Assembly: GCF_016801865.2 (NCBI RefSeq)
Contig: NC_068937.1
Location: 15,622,595 to 15,686,594, forward strand
DNA: 64,000 nt
Direction: 5' to 3'
From: Culex pipiens pallens
Taxonomy: Eukaryota; Arthropoda; Insecta; Diptera; Culicidae
Below, piece after piece: positions 10,101 to 22,100 of this stretch (its first letter is position 1; every line of letters begins with the position of its first letter). The notes beneath the pieces were generated by a model. It had not been told where the DNA came from. It made no database searches and was given only the letters and a program-made list of their open reading frames with translations. The translations under genes and the position numbers were made by a program.

Positions 10101-13100
10101 GATGAAATATTGAAAAAATGCATTTTTCAATTTTACAAGCAATAAACCATTCAAATTTGACTAAAATGGGTTAGTGGGTCTCGTGGCGCAGGGGTAGCGG
10201 CTTCGGCTGCCGATCCCGATGATGCTATGAGACGCGGGTTCGATTCCCGCCTTATCCACTGAGCTTCTATCGGATGGTGAAGTAAAACGTCGGTCCCGGT
10301 TTCTCCTGTCTCGTCAGAGGCGCTGGAGCAGAAATCCCACGTTAGAGGAAGGCCATGCCCCGGGGGGCGTAGTGCCAATAGTTTCGTTTTTTCGGGTTTG
10401 CAGAACTCAAATTTGTTGTTTAAAATAAGAAAAAAAATTGTTCGTGATTTGATTATTAGAAGTCTCTTACAAAACCTTCGGATAATCGAACTTCGGTAAA
10501 TAATAATAATATGAATAATCGAGTCTGGACTGTATATGACAGACTGAGTTTTGACCTTTTTGCACACAAATACTTATTTATTAATTCGATATTTTATTGC
10601 AAATTTAACATTGTTGAACACCGAAAGTATTAAAAAAATAGTATTTTTGTAGATACGGTATTTCTTTAAAAAAAAAACTAAACATATTTCATGGTCAAAC
10701 GGGAAGACGTAGGTAATTTCAAAGCATGAAAAGTAAATTTATAACATATAGTGCAGGAGAATAGCTGTTGATGATGAATAGACCAAAAGACAAATTAACA
10801 CTGACATGAGAATATTGATGATAATGGTTTAAAGTCGTAGTTATAAGCATGGCGATACGGCCGGCTACTGATGAATCCTCGTGGCAAGTCAGTGAGCAAC
10901 AGAGTAACTCTCTTTGCTCCGTTGGACAGAGAAAATGAGATTATTTTTTCGGCAAAGAGAGTTGCTCTCTTGCTTACTGTCTTGCTCCAAGAGGATAGGC
11001 TCAACAATCGATGAGTTATTTTCTCTTGTTTTGAATTTTTTTCACCATTTCACGCAACAAAACCCATTGATTGTAGATGTGATATTGACTTTTCATTCTG
11101 ATGAAAACTCCCAAAATGAGGACGATTACACAGTGTGTGATAGGCGAAAGGAAGGAAAGTGTGTTCTACAGCAAACAAAGTTAGCATCACTACTCTCTAA
11201 TTCTAAAGGCATGCGGACAGAGCGGATTTCTAGCGCTTTTCAAAACTAGTTTTTCTTTTCTATATTCAGAGGAGGAGGAGGAATTTTGCTTGTGTGAGTG
11301 TTTGCAAGAGTAAAACGACAAATACCTGATCAATCGATTTGGATTACCCAAAGGTGTAACTTCTGGCGTACCGCTGTGGAAATGATTGAATACATTGTGT
11401 TATGTGGTAAGATTGTTTTTTTCATTGTAGGTTTTGTTTTGTTTGGCTCAAGAAGGAGGAAAAGCTGTACGACAGTTCGATGGAAACGAGAAAAGGATCA
11501 GCAGACAGACCAGCAGGGAAGTTGACTGAGGTGAAAATTTACAGGATTCAAATTTTGAATATTTACAGTCAAAGTCAAAGTTATATAATTGAAAAAATGG
11601 CACTGAAAACAAAGAATGAAGGAATACCAAGTTTTTACAAATAAATCATCGAAAATTGCAAGCCTGTTGATTTTAAAATGAAAAAAAAGGATCTAGATGA
11701 AAAAATAGAGAAATCAGAAACTACAGACAAACTCATGTAAAGTTTGCATAATTGAATAGAACAGCAGAGAAAGAGAAAAAAAACTCTGACCAAACAAAGA
11801 CCAAATACATACTTTCTCAGCAACGGTGGGCTGTCCTCGACCTGGCCGTTGGATTCTTGGGCCAGCCGGAGGGCCAGCTCGTGGTCGCGCCGTTCCTGCT
11901 CCAGCTGCTGGCGGTACTTGATGTCCTCCTGGGCTTCCTTTTCCAGCTGGGCCTGTGTTTGGGGATGATGAGCAAAAGTTCGAGAATGAAAGTCGAGAAA
12001 TAGTTTAAAAGTCGGGAATCCATTACCTGCAGAGCAAGAGCCGCCTTCCGGTCCTCCTCTTCCTGTCTCAGACGGCGTACTTCCTCCTCTTTGCGTCTAG
12101 CTTCCATCTCAGCTTTCCTGAAAAGAGATAGTTTCAAATTAGTTTCAAAAGTTTGAGGAAAAATAAACATAAAATATAAACAGTTCTGATAAAATTTGTT
12201 ACGTTGTATTCCTTTGAATTTAAAATTATTTTTTTAACGCATCAAATGGATATCTTAAACACTTTTACAAGCAAGTTGAGTGAGTAAAAGTGAGAAAGGT
12301 GAGTGAGAGAGTGAGAAAATTTGAAGAATGATTTAGAAATTTAGTGATAAATATGAGTAATATAAAAAATAAAATTTTCAGTCTTACTCATAAATCTCAC
12401 TCACTCATTAAACTTTTACTCACTTTTGTCACCTATATAATGGGATAATTGATTTGTAAGTAATACAACAATTCATTATGATAAAAACTTCAATATAAAT
12501 CGTTTTTATCGCATCATCTAAAAGTGATGAGTTAGATGAGTGAGAGAGTTGTTTCCAATTGAGAAATTAATTAACAACAATTTATTTCAAATTTAACAAA
12601 ACAATAATTTGAATCCATTTATATTTTCTAACTTACTCCTCTCATCCACTAACTCACTAAAACTAAATCACCCAAGTCAACTCATCTGAGTGAGTGAGAG
12701 CTAATGAAAATTTCACTCATCTTTCCACTCACCCATTCACGCTAAATCACTCAACTCAGTTTTAGATATTGAGTGAGAATAGCGCTTTTGTAAGTGGGAC
12801 ATCACATTATGAGTGATGATGAAAATTAAACAAGAGGAAAATTGTATCCCCTCTTTCTATCTCAACTCATCTCATTATTCTCACTAGCTCGCTCTTTTTT
12901 TTCATTCACCCACTCATTTGCATTCACTCACTCAACTTCACTGAACTGAGTTAGTGAGCGTTAATAAATAAGACAAAAAAAAAAGATTTAATTTTCTCTC
13001 TCAATTTTGCTAATCTTACGCTCTCATTTATACACATTTACTCACTCATCTCGCCTAAAGAATTATTCAAATGTAGAGTGAGGTAAGCGATTTTGTAAGT

Positions 13101-16100
13101 TATAAGTGATAATGAAAATATATTTAAAAAAAATACATTTTCTTTTTAATGATAAATATTACTCTTCTCTCACTTATAGAGTGATTAAAAAAGTGAGTGA
13201 GATAAGTGAGAGTGAGTTTGGTCAAAATGAGACTTCGTATTATAAGATATGATTGAGATTCTATAAAAAATATCTAATCCTCAAAATTTCAAAATTATTA
13301 AGGTTTATTTTTAAAATTTTATTTTAATATTTTTATTACTCTTTGATTTTTTTAATTTGTTGTTTTTTTTATCATTTTCTTTCGAATTCAATTCGTTAAA
13401 TATTCAGTAATTTGTTTGAATTTTTAGTTAAAATTTTTCAATTAATTTTTTACTGATTTTTTTTATATTGGTTATTTTTTTATTCTATATTTTTTTTAAA
13501 TTTTCAAACTTTTTATTGTTTATTGTTGTGGTATTTTTGAAGTTTTTTTTTTTTTAATTTTTATAATTTAAATAAAGAAATGTTACATTCATTCAGATGA
13601 CGAGCAAAAAACGTTCAAAAAAGAATCCATTGATTCGATTTTTTTTTTTAATTTCATAAATTCAAAATGTTATAAAAAAATAAAAATAAAAAAACATGTA
13701 AAATAAAATTCAAAAAAAAAATAAAAATAAGGAATTAAAAAGAGATTCAGAAATTTAAAAAAATAACAAAATTTACTTTAAAATCTAAAGTAATATTTTT
13801 GATAATTTAAAAAATATGAAAAATTCGGATCAAACAAAAAAAAAAAACAAATTAAACAAAATCTAAAAAATTAAAATCTTTTGACTTTATAAATTTTACT
13901 CTAATGTCATTCACCAACTCACTCTCACTCTCTCCTACCTTTTTCAAAGTGAGTAAGATAGCTGGTGAGTCAGTAAGTGAGACATCGCATTTTAAGTGAG
14001 AATGAAAATTTACTCTCTCATTCACATTCACTCTCTCACAGTTAGTCATCTCACTTGGATAATTCGAGTGAGTGAGTTTGGTGAGATTGAGTAAGTTTGT
14101 GATGAATGAGTGAGTGAGTTAGTGAGTTTGAGGATAAAGATTATTTTTTTTTAAATGTTTATCTGAGAAATTATGCAATTTGTGAAATTTTTTGAAATTA
14201 CGAATGTTAAATAAAGTTAAAAAAACTCTCTACTCACTTCCTCCGGTTCTCCTCCTCCTCGCGCAACCGCCGCTCCTCCTCCTCCTTGATGCGCCGTTCC
14301 GCCTCCAGCGCGGCCTGGATCTTGCGCAGCCGCTCCTGCTCCTCGGCGTTCCGCTGCTCCTGCAGCTTCACGTGGATCGTCTTCATCTGGGCGTCAATCT
14401 TCGACATGACGCCCGCGTACAGCGCGTCAATCTCCGCCGGGCTAATCCGGGCGTTGCCCTTGATCCGGCCGACGGCGTCCTCGATGGCGCGCTGGATGTC
14501 GGCGACCTGCCGCAGCATGCTGTCCCGTTCGGTTTTCAGCTGCGTGGCGACCTCCTGCATCTTGCCCAGGTTCGTCTTGATCGCGTTGATCTTCACGATG
14601 CCCTTGATGCGCGGCTGGTGGCGCTTGCGGGCCAGGTAGCCCCGGATCGTCTTCTGGGCCAGCAGGACGCACTTGTTGCGGTAGATGATGCGGTTTTTCA
14701 CTGTTGGATTGAGGAGGGTTATTGTAATGGGATCTTGGTGGTATTAGAGAGAAGGGGGGACTTACACTTGATCACGCAAATTGCACAGAACACCGACTTG
14801 ATCCAGCGCGAGCGCACCAGCCACTTCTTGACGTTGGCCACGATCGCCTTCAGGTTCTCCGGGTCGGACTTCATGATGCGATCAAACTCGACAAACTTGC
14901 CCGGCCGGAAGAAGACTTTGGTGATGCCAAACTTGAAATCTTTGTTGTTGAGCTTGAGCGAGTGCAGCATCGCTTCGCAGAACGTCCGCGGGTTGAGCCG
15001 GGCCAACTCCGGCGGCAGGAAGCTCTTGTACATGTTGTACAGCTCGTTGAACGGAACGCGCGACGGGTAGCCGTACTCCATCAGCTCGAGCACCGACGTC
15101 GTGCCAGAACACTTGAGCTGGGCCAGCGCCAGTCCGCCCTCGAACTCGTGATCGATCATGCGACTGTTCGGCTTGATACAGCGGATAAAGTTTGTGCCGT
15201 TCTTCTCCAGCTTGTCCATCAGCTCACCGAGCTGCGTCTTGAACTTGGACCCGACCGAGATGAAGGCCAGCTTGCCCTTGGTGGCGCCAACCTTTCCGCT
15301 GGCAAACAGTCGCTTCAGCAGCGGGTTCTCCGACTCCTGGACGAGTCCCTCCAGCGAGGCGTGCAGCGCGTCGTTGTTCTTCTCGATGAATTGGTTCGTA
15401 TTGTAGCAAACGGCACCGGCAAAGTGCCGCACCAGGAAGCCCTCGTCGTCACGGAGGACGCGATGTGCCTTCAGGCGGGAAGCGCGCGGCAACGACAGCC
15501 GGTAGTGACCCTGCCAGGCCGAGTGGACCTCCGAGGTAAAGTGGGCGTACGACGGCTTCGGAAGCTTGGACTCCTCGTCCAGTAGGTTGAAGATGCCGCT
15601 AGATTTGGACTCGATCAGTTCTGGAAAGAGTGACAAGAAATTATAAGTAAAATTCTAAAATTATTAAAATAAAAAGAATCAAACAATTCTTAAAAAAAAT
15701 TAATATGTAAAATACGAAAAATTCTTTAAATTCGTTAAGTTTGTAAAATTCGTAAAATTTTTAAAATTCTTAAAATTCTTAAAATCCTTAAAAAAAATCA
15801 AAATTAAAAATTCTTAAAATTCTTAAAATTCTTAAAATTCTTAAAACTCTTAAAATTCTTAAAAATACTAAAATTCTTAAAATTCTCAAAATTCTTAAAA
15901 CTTTTGAAATTCTTAAAATTCTTATAATTCTTAAAATTCTTAAAATTCTTAAAATTCTTAAAATTTTTAAAATTCTTAAAATTCCTAAAATTCTTAAAAT
16001 TCTTAAAATTCTTAAAATTCTTAAAATTCTTAAAATTCTTAAAATTCTTAAAATTCTTAAAATTCTTAAAATTCTTAAAATTCTTAAAATTCTTAAAATT

Positions 16101-19100
16101 CTTAAAATTCTTAAAATTCTTAAAATTCTTAAAAATTTTAAAATTCTTAAAATTCTTAAAATTCTTAAAATTCTTAAAATTCATAAAATTCTTAGATTTC
16201 TTAAAATTCTTAAAATTCTTAAAAATCTTAAATTCTTAAAAGTCTTAAATTCTTAATAGTCTTAAAATTCTTAAAAAATTTAAAATTCTTAAAAAATTTA
16301 AAATTCTTAGAATTTTTAAAATTCTTAGAATTTTTAAAATTCTTAAAATTCTAAAAGTTTTTATAATTCTTAAAATTCTTAATTTAAAAAAAATCAGATT
16401 CTTAAATTTATAAATTTCCTAAAATTCTAAACATTCATAAAATTTTTAAAATTCCTCAAATGTCTTAAATAAAATTAAAACAAATTTTAAAACTCTTTAA
16501 AAAAATCAAACTCAAACAATAATAAAAAAAATCAAAAATTCCAAAAATTCAAGAAATTCAAAAAAAATATATAGATAAAAAATATTCTAAAAAATTAGAG
16601 AATTCAAAAAAAAATCCAAGAAATAAAAAAAAAATATTAAATTTAAAAAAATTTAAAAACCAAAAAAATAAAAAAACAGGGACTAAAAAAAATTATTTTT
16701 TTTAATTTTGATTTTTTTTTTAAACTTCATCATCCCGGTACGAGAATCGAACTCACGACCTCTGGATTGGAAACCCAGCACGCCGTTAGTCGAAACTCAT
16801 CCCCTACCGGTCAGTATTCCCAGTGAGCAGATTTGCTCTTAGAAGGGAACTGACTTTGTCGAGCCAGCCAGGAATCGAACCCATCACCTTCCGCTTACAA
16901 GGCGAAACCCGTAACCTCACGGCCACGGAAGCTCGGCTAAATTCAAAATATTTTCAAGTTCCAAAAACTTAAAAAAATCCAAAAAGTTCTAAAAATTCTA
17001 AAAATTCCAAAATTTCCAAAAAAAAATAAAATTTTAGATAAAAAATAAAAAATTCCAAAAATTTAAAAAAAATCTAAATTTCAAAAAAAATCCAAATTTT
17101 CATAAAATTAAAAAAAAAATGGAACGTTTGGAATTTTTTTGAAATTCTAGATATTTTTGAAATCTATTTATAGGCGTTGGAATTTTTGATTTTTTTTTAA
17201 TTCTGCAAAAGTTAGGAAATTTTTGAATTTTGCGATTTTTTGGATTTTTTGAGTAAAAATTTCTAAGATTCCTAAAGATTTTAAGATTTCCAAAAAAATC
17301 ATTTTTTTTAAATTCAACAAAATCAAAAAAAAAATTTTTTTTAATTAAAAAAAATCAACAATTCAATTTTTTTTTAATTTGAAATTTTGAAGATTTTTGA
17401 AAATTCCAAGAAATACAAAAATTCTAAAAATTAAAACAAATTAAAAATTCAAGATTTTAAATTTTTGATAAAATTCTAAATATTTAAAAATTTAAAAAAA
17501 TTCTTAATATTCAAAAAATTAAAATTATTCTAAAAATTAAAAAAAAGACAAAAATTATAAATAATACCAAATCCAAATTTTTGAAAATTTCTAAATTTTC
17601 AAAAATCTTGAAATTAAAAAAAAATAAAAAAATACTAAAAGTTTCAGAATTTAAAATTTGTATTAAATTCTAAATATTCAAAAAAAAATTATTCTAAAAA
17701 AAACAAAAATTATAAATTATACAAATAATCCAGAAAATAAAAAAAACCAATAAATTCTAAAAATCAAAATTTTAAATATTTCCAATTTTTTTAAAATTCC
17801 ACATAAAATCCAAAAATTCCTGAAGTTTCAAAAATTCAAAAAATCTAATATTTTAAATTAGAAAAATTCTAGAATTCTTATTTTTGACCCCAAATTTTTA
17901 TTCTCAAAGCATAACACTCACCAATAATGTCCTGGTTGTCGGTAAACTTGATCTCCGGCACGTTCAGCCCTTCCCGCTTGTACAGGTCCTGCTCGGCGGC
18001 CAGAATGTTGTCGTTGAAGAACTTTTGCAGCTTCTCGTTGCAGTAGTTGATGCAGAACTGCTCGAACGAGTTCACGGTAAAGTATTCTGCAAAAGGCAAA
18101 TTGAGGTTAGAAATTTGAACACCTTCTAAAGAGGAACTCGCCAACTCACCAAACCCAGCAATATCCAGCACGCCAATGTAGTAGCTCGACGCCTGGAACG
18201 GAATGTTCGCGTTGATCAGCGACACGATGTGGTCAAAGAGTCGCGAGTACAGCGCCTTGGCCAGCGCATCCCGGGCGTTGTTCGCTTCGTACACCTTGAG
18301 TGGGACCATGATGACGGTTCCCTTGATGCCACCGCCCTTGCTCTGCATCACCCTGGACACGAGCGCCTGCCTCAGCTCCGAAGGGTCCAGTCCGATCAGC
18401 TTGGCCGTGATGGTGATGGCCCGTTCGGAGCTGGTCGCCACGCGGCATCCACCCTTGGCGTCTTCCGGGTTGTCCTCGAAGCTGACGTTGCCGAGGTGCA
18501 GGACGGCGGCGACCAGTCCGTAGATTTCAAACTTCTGTCCCTCGGACAAGCCCAACCGGGTGAGGGCCTGGTCCAGGTCTTGGAAGTCGTTGTAATCGTC
18601 CAGGATGGGATCCTTCAGCGAACCCTTCGCCATGTGGTTCTTGGACTTTTGCGAGTTTGGAATCTTGCGGTCGGTCTCCGCTGAAGAGAAGTACTGCGTA
18701 CATCCGGACAGATACCGGTAGTCATCCGGCTTCCCAATCAACAGCTTATCCCTCAACTGCTGCGGAGCTCCAGCACAAAGCAGGTAGAACACGTGGTAGT
18801 TCCGCTCCTCCGGACTCTGCGTACATATCCGGCTCTTCTCCAGCAAGTAGTGCGAAATGTGACCTCCCACAACCTGGCACTTCCCGTCGTAATGCACCTC
18901 GATAAACTTCCCAAACCGCGAGCTGTTATTGTTCCGCGTCGTCTTCGCATTGCCAAACGCCTCCAGGATCGGATTCGCGTCCAGGATCTTCGTCTCGATC
19001 GGCCCTGCCGCGGACGCCGCATCGCACAAATACCTCAGCAGGTACTTGGTACTCTCGGTCTTACCGGCGCCCGACTCGCCCGACACGATGATCGACTGGG

Positions 19101-22100
19101 ACAGCTTCAGCACGCGCATGTCCCGGATCGCCTTGTCCGCGATGGCGTACACGTGCGGCGGCAGCTCGCCCAGCGACTTGCCATTGTACCGCTTGATGGT
19201 CGTCTTGGCGTACAGGTCACGAATCTCCTTGTACGGGTTGACCGCGATCAGGATGTTGGCGACGTACGTCTGGCGAAAGGGACAACAATAGTAGCGAGGA
19301 TTTTTTTTTGACATTTTGAGGTTATGCTTAAGGGAAACTTACGTAAATTTTGTCTTTGTAATATCGGTTCTTGATATTGTCTAGCAGGGTAGCCTCATTT
19401 AGGAACATTAATTCACCTGAAATGGTAAAGAGTAAAAAAATATGTTAGGTATCTCATTTTGACCTACTTAATAAACATGAAATCAGCTATGATTGGCAAT
19501 TTAAACTAAAATTTGACAGTTATATGTTGTTATGTCCGTTTACCCAGTCCTTTTATCCTTTTATGTTTTGCCTATTGTCCTATTGTCTTGTTGTCCTTTT
19601 GTAAATTTTGTAAATTTTGTGAATTTTGTGAATTTTGTTAATTCTGTCAATCTTGTCATTGAAAACAATTTTGTCATTTTTATTTATTTTTTTATCTTTG
19701 TATTTTTGATATTTGGATTTTTTGATTTTTGTGTTTTTTGTATTGTTGAACTTTTTTTTGTATTTTTGAATTTTTGTATTTTTGTATTTTTGTATTTTTG
19801 TATTTTTGTATTTTTGTATTTTTGTATTTTTGTATTTTTGTATTTTTGTATTTTTGTATTTTTGTATTTTTGTATTTTTGTATTTTTGTATTTTTGTATT
19901 TTTGTATTTTTGTATTTTTGTATTTTTGTATTTTTGTATTTTTGTATTTTTGTATTTTTGTATTTTTGTATTTTTGTATTTTTGTATTTTTGTATTTTTG
20001 TATTTTTGTATTTTTGTATTTTTGTATTTTTGTATTTTTGTATTTTTGTATTTTTGTATTTTTGTATTTTTGTATTTTTGTATTTTTTTATTTTTGTATT
20101 TTTGTATTTTTGTATTTTTGTTTTTTTGTATTTTTGTATTTTTGTATTTTTGTATTTTTGTATTTTTGTATTTTTGTATTTTTGTATTTTTGTATTTTTG
20201 TATTTTTGTATTTTTGTATTTTTGTATTTTTGTATTTTTGTATTTTTGTATTTTTGTATTTTTGTATTTTTGTATTTTTGTATTTTTGTATTTTTGTATT
20301 TCTGTATTTTTGTATTTTTCCTTTTTTTTCTATTTTTGTTTTTTTGTATTTATTTTTTTTATTGTTGTAATATTATATTTTTAATTTTTTTAGTATTTTT
20401 GATTATTTTTGTATTTTTGATTTTTAAATGATTTTCTTTTTCAAAACAAAAAGCAATTTGATTTCTGCTAATTTGTAAGCGATTTATTTCAGAAATGCTG
20501 AGAAAAAATTTGCACCTTCATCAAGAATGGCCACAATTTCCTTTTGTTATGATTTAATAAATATTAACAAACACTTTGGCAACCCCCTTCCAAACGCTGC
20601 TAAATTAATTCGAAGCAGTTTTCACTCACTTTAAAGTACAAATATTATAGTGACCGCCATTATGGCTAATCGGTGCCATAACTGTCACCAATCAGCGCAC
20701 CAATTAGCGGGATTGCATTTTAAACAGCAAAACAAATGAAATTCCAGTGGATTGAATCGACAAGAGCTTGAAATAGAGGAGCGCTCTAATTGGCGATGTC
20801 GACAAGACGGCAAGATTTTGCCATAGAAAACTTGCGAGCTTCGAGATAGTTTCCTAAGGAGATATTATATTTCATGAAAAAATGTTTTGAATTTAGCAAA
20901 GATCTTTTTGTGTTTGTACAGTTTGTCTTTTTTTTTTTTTAAATCAAGGTTTTTCAGCAAAGGTGTCTTGCCAATTTTAAAAATGATGTTTGATGTAGTG
21001 TAATATCTCCTTTAGCTTTGAATTTGATAAGCTGTTTCTTCTTAATTGCAGAACAAATCTTAACCTAATTAGCATTTTTCTTCTTCTAAATCTGCCCACG
21101 ATTAAGGTTAACTTCCAACATTATGCTGTACCATTTCACAACATGTGTATCAACATCATGACGATTGCACCACAATCAACTGTTCCGAACTTATTATTGC
21201 ATTGCATGTTGCCGTCTGTCATGCGAAACTCTAAAACAATGCCGTTAACCGCGAATGTGTGACTGCTGCTAAACACCCTGTTAATTACCACCCATGTACC
21301 GGGTAAAGATTTATTGCATTAACGAGTGGGTGGTGGTTCCCACCCACTACTCCACCCTCTTGTACGTAGATAGGTCTAAGCAATCTTGTACTGCTGAAAG
21401 ACAAAACAAAACAAAAAAATGGCGAGGAAGAAGACATCTGAGCGGAGTGCATTCTAAATCGCGCATAAATGATTTCCATGTAAATTTGATTACACTCGTT
21501 TAAGCCGTTGAGTGCAATCAGCCTCGGCAATCGCGATGGTTGGTTGGGTTTTTTTTTCGGATCGCTTGAGAAAGGTGGAGCGAATTTTTAATGTGAACAA
21601 ATTTCTTTAAAATGTGAACATAATATAGCGTTTACTTTGATGATTTTATAATTTGGCAACCTTGGATAGAGATGTGGGCACTTAAGGTGAACTGATGTAA
21701 CGTTTTCTTAAAAAATAAAGATTGAAGTTTTGGCAACCCTGTCTTAAAATGTGAGCACTTAAGTAAACCGAATGGAGCATTTTGAGGTAACCTTAAGTAC
21801 CTAACCCCAAACTAAATCAAACTCATTGCGCTACATAAGATAAGCCCTGTAGAGAACACGGCAATGTCTTTAATTTGGTAGATTTGGCAACCCTTCCTAG
21901 AGGTGTTGATACTTAAGCAGAGTTGAAGTAAGCATTTAATGCAGCTGTCTTTCAATTTCTTTAAATTCAATCTAACTAATTGTACGATATTAGGTGGGAA
22001 TTAAGGATAATTTCTTTAGAACTATAATGCAGGTTGAGGATTTGGAAACCCTTCCTAGAGATGTGAGCACGTAAGAAGAATCGAAGTAAGCATTCAATAG

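Noticed and set aside
14192..15585. Plus-strand frames of 200-290 codons over myosin VI exons 5 and 6
   Set aside because: Antisense shadows of GC-rich coding exons; composition is leucine- and arginine-rich without domains.
15804..16184. 126-codon minus-strand frame made of Asn-Phe-Lys repeats
   Set aside because: It is the translation of the 9-bp (ATTCTTAAA) minisatellite in an intron; the open frame follows from the unit length.
19532..20431. 299-codon and two 200-codon plus-strand frames rich in Phe/Cys/Ile
   Set aside because: All three frames are open because the sequence is (TATTTTTG)n; no start context or homology.
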